DNA of 64,000 nucleotides from Diploscapter coronatus (Eukaryota > Nematoda > Chromadorea > Rhabditida > Rhabditidae): positions 80,375,201 through 80,439,200 of the forward strand of contig OZ038422.1 in the NCBI GenBank assembly GCA_964036155.1. The letters run 5' to 3'. The first letter of the stretch is position 1, and each line of letters starts with the position of its first letter. Positions 1 to 14,436 of the stretch are shown here, piece by piece. The notes under the pieces were generated by a model. The model was not told where the DNA came from. It saw only the letters and a program-made list of their open reading frames with translations, and did not search any database. The translations under genes and the position numbers were made by a program.

Positions 1-869
1 CGCGCGCTGCGGTGCGCAGCGTCTCTAGAACCAATGCGCTAGAATAGAGGTTACTCAAACTTCGAAAACAAAGTTCACACACCATAAAAATTAGAAAATG
101 TCAAAAAAAAATTGTTGATTAGTTAGATTATCATTTCATGCGTTTAGCATCAAAACTTCACACATCTTTCTTCAAAATATGATTTTATCCTTTGCATTAT
201 GTGTAGTAGAGATTGTATCTCTTTGGCGTTTATCGAACATTAATAAAGTTCAATTTTGTAAATATGAATTTATTGTATTGATCATTGTTAGTCGTTGATA
301 AATTTTATCCGATTGAATCAAACTATCGCAAAATATTAAACCGTAGAAAAGTGATACATGATAACCCGGAACCAGTGCGCAAAAGACCCGAAACTTGGTG
401 AACTATATTCGTTTCTATGAAATGTAGTAAGTATTGAATAATTTAATTTTTGTATTAAGCTTTGGCACTGGTTGAGGATTTATTGAACCAAGGATTATAA
501 AATATGACGCAAACCAAGGATGAAAATAAAAACTAAATATTCTAGATTGGCAAAGTAACTAAACGATAAGTACTTCTATGCCCTTATATCGCATGAAGCC
601 AGAGGTAATTACCCAAGGATCAGAGGTAAATCCAGCGATAATTACATTTTAGTGCTGCATATCACAGTAACTATCTACAGAGTGAATTTGAAAAAATTAA
701 AAAGAAGGGAAAATATGATAATTGAAAGAAAGACTAAAAAAGCTGTACAAGAGGTTGTCGCCCACAGGTTTCGTTCAACTGGTGGTAAAACAGGAAAATT
801 GGATAAAATCTAGTTATTACAAACAGACATTTATGGAATGATCTTCAAGAGTTGATATATTGGATCTGA
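1..869. other. Gene-free left flank
   Basis: I see no supported gene here. The stretch is AT-rich and has no long open frame. It lies downstream of the minus-strand kinase gene and should hold its 3' UTR. A TTTATT at about 479-484 reads AATAAA on the minus strand and is a possible poly(A) signal, but it lies nearly 400 nt past the stop, so this is only a guess. Confidence 0.5.
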
Positions 870-3591
<2,722 letters not shown>

Positions 3592-4979
3592 CTTGCGAAA
3601 AGTGCGAGGAAAGTGAATTGTGCCTGCGGCAGACAACCTAAAGCAATGGATGATCGTCATGGGTTTTAGTCGAGGAGAAGCGGCGAAACTGGATCGATAA
3701 ATCGATGGAGATGGGGAGACACTTGAGAGGACTACTGTCTGTTTATCATTTGTCAATTTGACAAAGAGGAAAGAAGAGAGGACCTTGGTTGAGAAGAAGC
3801 AGCGATGAAGCGCTGAGAGAGTTCTTTTGAAACCAGACGAGGGGGAGGGTGGAAGAAAGAAATAGCATGGGGGAAAGACGCAGAAAAAAGCAGCAAATGT
3901 TTCTGAAGTGAAATAGAGAGCAAGGTCTAAATAGTGATGTAACCGTTAAATCATGTGCGAAATAAACAATGAGGCCATTCGAATGGATTGACATGGCTGC
4001 TGGTAAACATAACGGCAGAATTACAAAGCAAAGAACATGGGCATAGAACGAAGGTACAAATGAAGTACAGTCACAATGACGCCAACATTGAATATTGACA
4101 CTCAAATGCACATCATCATAGCATTTTTGGGTTGTGTTAGACGAGCGTTATATTTTGATCCGATTCAGAACCAGAACTGTGCATGAGTATGAAAACAAAC
4201 GTAGAATATAGCCTATCGAATCAAAAAGGGGCGGAGATTGTTTGCCACGTGAAACCACGCCTATTTCTGTTTCTCTAGAAGATATCAACGACATCTTTAT
4301 CAGGAATCATTATTTCTAGTAGAAAAATGATATGATATGATAGACAAAGAGGAAACGAACAATGGATGAATAAAAATTTTAGGAGAAACGAAAGTTCAGG
4401 TGAAATAAATAGCCCTGAAAGAAGCGGAAATTCGGAAAATGATGAAATCTTTTCTCTGATTAGATAAGTTTCATAGAATGAACAGATTCATAGGTATTCG
4501 CGTTTAACGCAGGAGTATGTCGGGGAATTATTGAGCGAAAAAACGAGCGAGCGAGGGTCTGAAACATGAAAAAAGTAAATAGCCTCAGAGAACGGGCACA
4601 TTTTGAGGTGGCGAGATTTTAACCAAGACAGCTGCGCCGCTTTGCCTAGAGCAACTTAAAACTTAACCCGAAGATTTAGATTTCAGGACTAGAATCTCGA
4701 AATTATAGCTTCTTCTACTATAAATGCCCGACGATTTTGTTTTTAGAGGACGAAATTTATTGAAAATTTGGAGTTTTTCGCAAATATGTGTAAAATATTC
4801 ATATCTGAAAATCTGGGATGTGTACGGCTTACTATACAAAATATCATAAGCCATGACAAATTGTATAGTCAAGATTACTGTCAAAAAGTGAAATCAGCCA
4901 GCATCGGCTAAATAGCGCGGTCACGCTTTTCGTCTGCCTGCACCCGAAACGAACCGAATGATGGGCTGTTTGCTGATTT

Positions 4980-5064
4980 GCCCGTATTTTATACGGGCGC
5001 TCTCCCCCATTCTTCATGGGGTGATTATGTCAGCCTTTTTCCACCACGTGGGGGTCTTCCCCCA
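4980..5064. other. Three consecutive perfect hairpins
   Basis: Three short GC-rich stem-loops lie within 85 bp of otherwise AT-rich DNA. The first is GCCCGTAT/ATACGGGC with a 3-nt loop (4980-4998). The second is CCCCAT/ATGGGG with loop TCTTC (5005-5021). The third is TGGGGG/CCCCCA with loop TCTT (5049-5064). A weaker inverted pair (AAATCAGC near 4890 and its complement near 4970) flanks the left side. This could be a structured RNA or the core of a foldback repeat. I cannot name a family. Confidence 0.55.
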
Positions 5065-5698
5065 TAAAGCGGTGTCTTTCAACGAAACGATTCAAGGGAC
5101 ATTTTCAATGACAAAAACCTGAGAGGGCTGTTGACGAAGAGACGAAAAGACGCAGAATGTTGAAACAAAGCAGAAGGCGAGGGAATTTTCGTGCAAAATC
5201 GTGAAAAAACAGGGCGATTAAACAGACTTTTCCAGGAAATTTCGAGTTAGCGACAGACAACAAGTCGACGGTCATTATCGCAGAATTTCCGAGAAAAAAC
5301 TTGCGAATTTGCTCGAGATAAGACCAACACAAAATCGGCCGATACTTTGAAAATTGAAATCGCTGAACGTGGAACTTTTGATCTTATAAATTGGTCTGCT
5401 AAGACGAAAATAAGAGTAGAAAATACAATCAACAGAAAACGTTGGAGAGGAAAACAACCCAAGTTTACCTGGAGAAATGATAATGATTCAAATGAGATTT
5501 CAAATCGAAATGATGTACTTTGGAAGGCAGAGATCGCAATAAAGAGTAATTGGCTCAAACTTTGACACCGAACTGTCAAGTGACTCGATAGTACAACTTG
5601 CCAAGGCTACTCTATGATTTTTGTTGCTATACTAAAGTGGTTGAAGAAGTGGTGATAGTGTTGAGAATCATTGACAAAATCGATATATTGATTTTCGA

Positions 5699-5717
5699 TG
5701 AGAGAGAGAGAGAGAGA
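5699..5717. repeat. GA dinucleotide microsatellite
   Basis: A run of about nine GA units is visible in the gene-free stretch upstream of the kinase gene. Confidence 0.9.
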
Positions 5718-6402
5718 AATGATTCTTTATACTAAAGCGACGCTTCTCCAAAATAGGAAATTTGTTCAAATATTAATACAACTGTCTGGGGGGAGGAAGT
5801 GCATGGATTAGAAGAGTCATAGATCTCGACGAAATTCGAGTTTGGAATTTTCGAGCACGTAGGTCAGTTTTATCAAGTCAAAGACCGCAAATAAGAACCT
5901 GGAGACAACAGATTTGGAGTTATTTACTATTATTTCATACTAAGAATAAACAACTCGTGACAATTTGCAAATTTGTAAATAGAAGTGGAAGAGTTGGGGG
6001 TTATAACGATTTTCTGGTTCCGAGTCTCTATCTTACATTTTCTGACTCGATAATCCATGATATCTGCGTTAGGAATAGCTTGGAATGGTCACTTAAAAGT
6101 CGGAATCGGAAGCAAAGCAAATTATAATCCTCAAAGAATTTTCGAGAATCAGAATCGAAACTGAACTAGCTCAAAATCATCGAAATTAGAATACTAATCT
6201 ATCGTCCATTATAGCAGAGTTGAAAGTTACCAGTGCCCTTCGCGCAAAGGGCGGTGCGAACGCAACGTGCCCCGCCTTGCGTCGCGGCATTCACTGTGCA
6301 TTTCATTATTCAAACTGGATTTTCACTTTCGTTTATTTTTTTCGACGCTTTAGTTCGTGATTTTTTTTTTTTTATAATTATTCGGTAATTAGCAGATAAT
6401 AA

Positions 6403-6541
6403 GACAGAATTACAGATATAGACTTTAGTTTTATTTTATTGCGTTATTTTTTCTTGTTTTTTCGTGAACTTTTCCAAGAAAATAGATCAAACTCGACGAA
6501 AACGAAATAGCATAAAACTAAAACTTATATCTGTAATTACG
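6403..6541. repeat. Inner inverted repeat of the foldback element
   Basis: Arms of about 38 bp (6403-6443 and 6503-6541) share AATTACAGATATA and TTTTAGTTTTAT in inverted orientation. They flank a 60-bp AT-rich loop. This hairpin sits inside the larger foldback, directly beside the hAT-like MITE. Confidence 0.65.
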
Positions 6542-6548
6542 TCCTATT

Positions 6549-6679
6549 CAGGGCTGTACGATTTTCTTTTGAAAAAAAAAAAACGTAAACGAAATGAAAT
6601 CTCAATCTCCACGTAGCACGAAACGCAGCGAAAATGGCTAAAAATGACGTAAATGTAACGTAACGTTTCTTACAGCCCG
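6549..6679. mobile_element. Small hAT-like MITE nested in the foldback
   Basis: The left end reads CAGGGCTGTACG and the right end, on the other strand, CGGGCTGTAAG. The flanking 8-mers are GTCCTATT (6541-6548) and GTCCTAAT (6680-6687), an 8-bp target duplication with one mismatch, as expected for hAT elements. The 131-bp body encodes nothing. The same CAGGGCTGT-type terminus occurs in the element at 8825-8972. Confidence 0.6.
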
Positions 6680-8824
6680 GTCCTAATTATCGATAATTAC
6701 CAATTTTGAGGAAGAAATTCAAAAATCTATTAAAATCACTTTAAAACACGAGAAAAATAAGCGAAAAGTGATTGTTCATTGAATCACCTACAGGTAATTA
6801 GCTCGAATTATCGTTACTACCGAATAATTATAAAAATCACGAACGAAAACGTCGAAAAAATAAATGAAAGTGAAAATCCAGTTTGAATAATGAAATGCAC
6901 AATGCATGCCGCAACGCGAGAGGGAGGCGTACTGTTCGCACCGCCCCCTTGCGCGAAGGGCACTGGCAATCCCCAACTGTTACAATGGAGGATATCCTTG
7001 ATCTGTGCCATCGACAACCTCCAACTAATTGAAGAATTTCGTCAACATTTGTGAGTTCCGACCTATGCATTTCCCCTGTTGCGAACAAATTTAGTCAGCT
7101 ACTACGAAATATGTAGTGCGTGAGCACAAAGCAAGCACCTTTTATTTGCTGACTTACTTATCATCATCGCAATTTGAAAATATTCGTTCTTTATGAAAGT
7201 ATCAGTTCAAAATTAGGTAACATTTGCAAATTGTGGCAGTAACAAGTCGGTCACAAATGAATATGGACCCATAAAACATCTGTGTTGATACATCCACCCT
7301 TTACAAATCTTGAAGATTTGTATAAAATCCGAAGTTTGATCGAGATTTCTAAATGATCTCAGATCACTTTGTTGTCGATGCTATTGATAGCAGCAGCATA
7401 CTAATGCAGCCGAAAAATTAGTGAGGGAGGGGACAGAGGAAAGGGAGAGGGGACAAAGTACACCAATATGTAGACCGCCACGAGGTGTAGAAGTGTATTA
7501 GCGGAACGAGAGAATGAGAGGTTGAAAGATGCAGAGAAGCGAATAAATCAGTGGAAAAGCAGAGAGAAAAGATCCATCGATGATAGACCAGGGGAAAATA
7601 AGAGACAGTAGATCGAGGTCTCTGACGTAGATAGTCTGTGTTTCTTCGACCCAGTCGCCTAGCGGCAAGGGGAGATGAGAAAGATTTCCCGATATCTGTG
7701 ATCTATCACTAATCCTCGATATCTCGTTGTATAGATTGTTTACCACCACGTGACTTGACTGGTCAATGCACCAGACAACAGACAAACAGTCAGCAAATCA
7801 ATCAAATCGAGAAGAACGAACGGGGGAAAAATCAAAAGAGGAGATTTATGAAAGAAAATCATTTTATTGGTTCATTTCGTACTATTTTAGAATGTATTCT
7901 GGCTTGTACTCTATAGAGTAGTTTTCTAGAATATCGTGGTAAAAATAGATGAGAAACTATTGGAGTCAAGTGTGGAGCTTTGTTGACAAAAGTGCAAAGC
8001 GAAAATCGGAATGGAGTCATTTGGGAACAGATCAGTAAACAGCTGATAAATGATAACGAAAACTTTGAAGCCACGCTCAAAGTTTCGACTCATTCATCAA
8101 TTATCAGTATAAGGGAAAGTTCTTTCCCCTTTTATAAAAGAGAAATTGCTATTGCGATGTTGAAAGCTAAATGAAGCTGAAAGAGTACAAAGTATATAGG
8201 TATTGCAAGTTTAAATGAGGCGAAGAAAGTTTATAAATTTCATTTCTTAGCACCTTTGCCTTTTAGTCGTCTATAAAAGGAATGTTCATGCAACATTTGA
8301 TAAATGTATCAGAAATTTTATAACCCATAATCAGTACAGCTTCAATAAGTGAATGCATGATTGATTACATCATGCACTCGTGTAAAACTGCATCAGAAAT
8401 TCAAATAACTCATTTACATGTACTTCGTACTTATTCAGTTTTGGGCATGTTAACAACGATTTCGAGAATTTTTGTACAAATTTCCAGTTTTCTGATCAAC
8501 GAACCTTATACAATTCTCACGTAAACATTGGCTGAATTAACTTTTAGGGTTTATAAAGATGTTTTTCTTCTGCATCTTCTTGTACAGAAGATGGATAACA
8601 GTTCGTTGACGTGGATTCCTTTTCATTCTGTCGCGAACCGTCGATACAAGCATTTTCAATTCAAATCAGAAAGAAACCGAGTGAAAACTAAAACAATGGA
8701 ACTGAATCGGAACTCCCAGTCGAAAAATTCCTAATCGAAACGAAATTTACTCAGCATATCTGAATGAAATCGAAATTTTTTTTTCAAAACTATGATTTTC
8801 TAGGAAAACCCGCCTCGCTGGAAA

Positions 8825-8972
8825 CAGGGCTGTTGCGGAAGTTCCGATTCCGATTCCGATTCCGCAAATTCCGGCAATTTTTGGCATCGAAACTTCCGAT
8901 TTCGACTCCGACTCCGCGAGAATTTCAATTTCGATTCCTAATTTTGTAAAATTCGATTCCGCAACGGCCCTG
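8825..8972. mobile_element. hAT-like MITE with perfect 8-bp target duplication
   Basis: The 148-bp element begins CAGGGCTGTTGCGGAA and ends, read on the other strand, CAGGGCCGTTGCGGAA: 16-bp terminal inverted repeats with one mismatch. It is flanked by the exact 8-mer GCTGGAAA at 8817-8824 and 8973-8980. An 8-bp duplication and CAGGG termini are typical of hAT-family non-autonomous elements. The interior is full of GATTCCG-type short repeats and has no coding capacity. It lies about 130 bp upstream of the CDC16 start codon. Confidence 0.85.
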
Positions 8973-9106
8973 GCTGGAAACGCGCTTCTTCGTTTGAGCG
9001 CGTAAAACGAATACTTATCGGATAGAGAACGCATTTTCGTTCGTCGATTTCTTTTATTTTCTTCCGATAATTTATATTTTTTCTTCGAAAATTATATATT
9101 TTCCCG

Positions 9107-12100
9107 ATGAGCGACGAGTCGAGATCCATTCTGACGCCCGAGCAGAGTCGGTACCCGATGCGCCGCCGCACGCAGCAGCAGCAGGCACAGATGGCGTCTA
9201 GCAGCGGCCAAGGGGCGGCACACGAGGTGACGCCCTCGAAGAGGATAACTGCAACCAGCAGGAAGGCCACCGAACATGTCGAGGATATTGTGTAAGTTCT
9301 TGGAAGACTTGGAAGTTGGTATGCAATATGAAACGTTTTATAGAATTTTGTGTTTTGGAACTTTTTCCTGGAATTTTTCTTTAAAATGAAAAAAAATCAT
9401 TTATCCTCGAAGACGATAATAATTCAAGTAATACCATCAATAACTCTGAAGATGGCACTGTCTTTCAGTCCTTCCCCTCAAAGTATGCAGGACCTCCAAG
9501 CGAATGTGGAAAGTGTGGATGAAACCATCGATCGCTACCTCGGGGTGGGCGACATTGACAGTGCTGTGTACTGGATGGATTCGGGTTTGAAGAGACTACT
9601 GTTACTGCAATTCATGATTGTGCTATGATTCAGAATACGCACGTCAGTGTGAGGAGAACAAGAAGGGGCAGGCAATCGCTCTCTATCACTATGTTCGGGT
9701 AAGAGCCTCTAATATTTTACCGGACGTAAAAATGGAATTTGGAAAATTCGCAACTTCACAATTTCGCCAACTCAGGGAATATAATATGTGAAGAATTTAT
9801 TGACTTCCTACCCTCTCCTTTATCATTACCTAACCCCCATTCTATTTCGTTAAGTTGCGAGATTCCGAATTCTCCGAATGCCCTCGTAAAAATGGCTAAT
9901 TTCAGCGCCTTTCAATGGCCCGAGAATGGTCGCGCGTGTCTGCCATTCTGGAGTCCCGCCACGCGCAGCACTCCCACAAGGTTTTCACCTTCTACTACAT
10001 CAATGCCCTCTTCCAAATGAAACGATACATGGACATCGACAATTTCCAGTTCGGGAATATCGTAAGTTTGCAGAAAAAGAATCAGAATACAAAATTTGAT
10101 AATCATGATGCTATTTTGGGGTTTTAAAGAGAATTCTTTCGCTATAAAACTCATCTCGACTTGAGAATTAATTCACTGCAATTTGGAATGTTCAATTCGG
10201 TTCGTTTACTTCCATTGTCAACATCAAATCCCCTTTTCAAATCTGGTTGAATGACAAGGTTTTGAAATTGCCCTTTTCAAGTTTGACATTTGAGATTATG
10301 GAGCACGAAAAGCTGATGAACATCAAGAGGGACGAGAGTCCTTTTCTGCTGATCACCAGCGACTGGGAGATGAAGCTGACTGATGAGGAGCACTTCTATT
10401 TGGACGATGCTGCCATCAAGAATAAAGTATTTTTCCTCTTTCTTCAAATTCTATGAAGCATTATTTTAGATAATGGCCTCCCTCTACCTTGTGCTCGGAC
10501 AAACATTCCTCGCCATTGAAAATCGTCAAGCCGCATCCGTCTGTCTCTGGAAGGCGCTGCAAATGGTTGGTTATTGCTTATTTTCGAGGCTTATAATGTT
10601 TCTTTTCCGAGAATATTTTTTGGAAACGAAACATTTTTAATCTCTGAACATAGTCTGTAAAGTTTTCACTGTTTGAAATCATCCTTATTTCAGGACTCGA
10701 AATGTCTGATTGCTGAGAAACTGATCTCCCGATTCGGTCTGGTCAATCAGGACAGCAAAGTTCCCCTATTACCGATTAGGGGTGCTGAATATGCACAGGT
10801 AAAAAATAATAAAATAATCTTTCTTGGAGTTTTGAAAATTACGACATTTGCAGGATCCGAGAACGATGACCAAACAGGCTGAAGAGATCTACGCGAAGGG
10901 CGACGCTGCTAATGCTTACGATATTACGAGGCAAATCGTCGAGAAATTCGGATTCTATAGGGTAATTAGGAGATAATTAGGCTACAATAACTGTTGAACT
11001 ATCTTGAGTTAAGCGCTCTGCTTTAGGACTGCATGCTTCTGCACATAAACTGCCTAGCTCAACTGGATGACAGCGACGCTCTTTTCCTACTCTCGCAAAG
11101 ACTCGTGGATTCCAAGCCTGAAGATGCCTATAGGTTGGCAACCACTTTTATAAGGTTAAGATTTCTGCAATTTAGTTGGTACGCAGTGGCTCTCTACTAC
11201 TATACGACCAAACAGTACGGACTGGCCAAAAACTACATGGGTATTTTTTTAATGTGGCAAATTAGAAGAATATAGGACTTTTTCCTTCTTTAAAGACTAA
11301 ATTTTTAGCAAAAGCGACTTCGATAAACTCGCGATTTGGCGAGGCTTGGCTGGCTTTCGGACATATTCTAGCGGCCAGCTGCGACTCTGAACAGGCGCAG
11401 AATTGCTATTTGAGGGTAATATTTAATATTTTTCGTCAGAAACTTTGCTGAAAATTAAGGCCCAGCGAATTATGGAAGGTCGCTACGAGCCTCTGCTCTA
11501 CGTGGGAGTTCAGCATTCCAAGTGCATGCTGAATTTGGCTGAGAGATTCCTATTAGATGCTAACAAAATGACCGATGGACAGAATGCGATCGGTAATTTT
11601 TCCTCCATTTTCCATTCTTTTTAAAAACGTACGCTGTAAGAGATGACTAAATCAGGAGAATATTGAAAAGAAGTCGCCTCCAAGCTTCATTATTCGTGTT
11701 CGTTGTAATTTTCCAAGAACTTATTTTACAGTACTCCACGAGCTCTCGTGTTTGTGCTACGCGAACAAAAACTACGAACAGGCGATTCAATACGCTCTCA
11801 AAGCACTCGGAATTGTGAACAAAGATGCGGAGCCATTAGAAAAGTAAGGATTTTTTGAAAATCTATTTTTCTCAAGCTTTCAAGGATTATGAAATCCACT
11901 CTTGGAGTATAAAATTCTTGAAAAAGACCATCAATTTCAGGCCGATCAGTAAATTCTGGCAAAAGTTGATAAACAACATCGGGCATATCTACAGAAGACT
12001 GGGCAAGCTGGATGAGGCTATGAAATATCATAGGTGAGCGAATTTTGAGTTGAATTTTTAAGAAATGAAAAAGTATATTATTATCTTCTCTAAACATAAA

Positions 12101-13231
12101 TAATAAACTCATTTGCTATTTGACTTAAATTTGCCAATCACATTGCACTACAATTACGGCTATTTTCTTTAAAATCTGGATAGAATACACGAATTATTGG
12201 TTTCTTGACAAAGAATTTTCTTTTCAGAAAGGCTCTGTTGATGAAGAACAACGACGTGAGTGCCCTGGCGTCCTTAGCGATGTGCCACGCGGCTCTGCTC
12301 GACTTCGACTCTGCCACTCACTGCCTGCACAGAGCCTTCTCTCTCCAGCCTGTCAATTCGGTATTTCTTTTGATTTCGATTTGTTATTCATTTTATTCTT
12401 TTTCAGTTGCTCCATTCGATCCAGAAGAAAATGGTCGATCTTCAGCAAATGCACATCTGTCTTCTCCCCATTTTGGTATATCTTTTAAATTTTTATCTTG
12501 AAATTAAAACCACACTTCAACAAAAATTCATCATATGGAAACTTGAACATATTACGGCACGATTTCTTCGCAGTTAAATTTTCTATTCATAGAGGCAGGG
12601 ATGTACAAAATATTCCGTTCAGTTTCAAAAATTCGTTTGGGCCATTTTTAACGATTTCTCGCTGCTTGCTGCGTTCTATATTCCGCAAATTTCATAATGT
12701 TATTCTGTATACCTTTGCATAGTAAGCATGAAAACATTTTGTAAAAGCGTGTCGTAATACTCTAAAAGGCCGCTCAAATATTCAAATTCCAGCCTTCAAA
12801 AGAGCCGGCTTCGTCGAGATTCTCCCTGCAGGACCTCTCAAACATCCTCGAGAAGCAAGCCGGCACCTCAAAGGTAATTTTCATGAATTAAAAATATTGA
12901 CTTTTCGTGAAAGTCACCAGGTTTTCCATCAGTATTATCTTTTTTTAAAAGATTTTATGAATTTTCCAAATAATTAATAAAATAAATTAAATACATTTTT
13001 CAAGAAGCCAAAAGTATTCAACCCATTTTTGAACTATATCCTATATCATAGAATGAATGAACGACCTTTTGGACTTCAAAAGATATAGCAACTATTTAAA
13101 TTTAGCCACAATTTCAGATGACAACAGCCCCGTTCCGATCTCGAATGGAAATGCGCAGCATGCAGCACTTGGCTGAGTCCTGTCCTCAGTCCGGGAGAAT
13201 TCTTAATCTCTCGCCCATTCCTCAGGACTGA
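9107..13231 (+). CDS. emb-27: Anaphase-promoting complex subunit 6 (CDC16)
   Basis: This is the TPR subunit APC6/CDC16 of the anaphase-promoting complex, the cell-cycle ubiquitin ligase (EMB-27 in C. elegans). Eighteen exons join in frame: 9107-9291, 9469-9584, 9634-9698, 9906-10061, 10295-10426, 10470-10565, 10694-10798, 10854-10961, 11027-11133, 11176-11240, 11309-11415, 11460-11592, 11732-11843, 11941-12033, 12228-12360, 12407-12475, 12793-12873 and 13118-13231, giving 658 aa. The C-terminal half is a TPR array with diagnostic stretches: FGEAWLAFGHILA, LPGRY-type helices replaced here by EGRYEPLLYVGVQ, then NNIGHIYRRLGKLDEAMKYH. The N-terminal 60 residues are polar and unconserved. The acceptor of exon 5 (TTTGAG) is weak, so that boundary is the least certain. 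The stop is convergent with the transporter gene. The symbol is given by family, not by proof of orthology. Confidence 0.92.
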
Positions 13232-14436
13232 AATGCTGAAATTTTGATGGCTGATTCGGAAGCAAATCAGGAACTTTCACAAAATTTCGCCATAAATTCT
13301 TCAGCACAGGTAATGTTTATATGGCATTCGTTTCATTTTTATTTTAGTCATACCATTTTATCTGCTCCTTTTTGAGTATTTTATTTGAAAGATTGAACAT
13401 TCTAGACCCGTCACTAAAATGATATTTTTACATATTGTAAATATCGGGTCTAAAATTATCAATGCCCTGGAAAGAAACTAGGTATTTCCCCATCTTAAAA
13501 TGATTGATACAGGTAGCTTTTGATGCGTATTTTTGCAGACACAATTTTGTCTCGGTTGATTGAAAATTTTTCAAGGAAATTTCCATTTGTTTTATGCTAA
13601 CTTTGCTAGAACAGGTTTTTTGTTGATGAAAATGATATTTTATCGTTATTGATTTGAAATGGAATAATTCACTCGGGATCTTTTCATTTCTGCCGATACG
13701 GCCAGGGTAATGTTGCCCTTCTTTAATGTCTTCGTATTTTACGAGTTGTCATCGATTTTATTTCTCGTTTGAAGTTTGCAAAAATGAATTGCGTCAATTT
13801 TATTTCGACGATAATATGAAATAATACTGCCAAGTGTACATATAGTTTAGCGAAAGGAAGAAACACAAAATAGGCAAAACAGGCTTCATCGCTGATATGA
13901 ATTGATAAATTCTAGTATCACTAATAATATCGAAATTGATAAGTGATAATCAGTCTATCAACTACCAAATTCGGCCCATGTTAGAAGCTAGAGTCGAAAA
14001 CTATCGAGTTTCCATGTCAAGTCTATAAAATAACTAGCATATTAATGTCTAAATAAATTAGCAAAAAGTTACAGTAAAAATGAGCGAAGAAAAATAACCC
14101 CTGAGAGAAGAACTTGCAAAAATAGAAATATACAACCAATTATATGCCGTATATAATATTACCTGTATCTGGATGAGAGAGAATGCGGTTTGTATTTTGT
14201 TTTGTCACTCAACAAATAAGCAATCGGATGAAAAACAAAGTTCAATTTTTCAGGCAAAATCGCCTGCGTCTGGGTGTTTGTAAAACCTAGGAGTTTAAGA
14301 AAGACGGAGTTTAAAGTTTGAAATGACTAATTTAAATATTTGAAGTTTTTGCACTCGTGTAAAATTGGTTGAATGTTCAAATAGAATTTTCGGAGATGCA
14401 ACAAACTTCAGATGTAAATAATTGAGTTGACGAAAT
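13232..14436. other. Convergent intergenic region
   Basis: The 1.2 kb between the CDC16 stop and the stop of the minus-strand transporter should hold both 3' UTRs. No open frame or structured repeat stands out. AATAAA occurs at about 14052, rather far from either gene. Confidence 0.55.

Larger units (their letters stand above)
6230..6966. mobile_element. Foldback element with long inverted arms and nested insertions
   Basis: The left arm (about 6230-6392) and right arm (about 6812-6966, reversed) are about 160 bp each and clearly homologous. Both begin CCAGTGCCCTTCGCGC and share TGTGCATTTCATTATTC and CAAACTGGATTTTCACTTTC, with scattered mismatches and indels. The space between holds a second inverted repeat (6403-6541) and a small hAT-like MITE (6549-6679). 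No open frame looks like a transposase, so the element would be non-autonomous. I find no convincing target duplication at the outer ends. Confidence 0.7.
3592..9106. other. Intergenic region rich in repeats
   Basis: No gene is supported in these 5.5 kb, which separate two divergently transcribed genes. Open frames here are short (under 125 codons), lack recognisable domains and lie in low-complexity DNA. The stretch holds a triple hairpin (4980-5064), a GA microsatellite (5699-5717), a foldback element with nested insertions (6230-6966) and a hAT-like MITE (8825-8972), each listed separately. Promoter elements for the kinase (left) and CDC16 (right) should lie here, but I cannot point to specific sites. 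Confidence 0.6.

Noticed and set aside
5347..5565. 72-codon plus frame rich in Lys, Asn and Arg
   Set aside because: It has no splice context, domain or neighbouring exon, and the opposite strand is equally open, as expected of AT-rich DNA.
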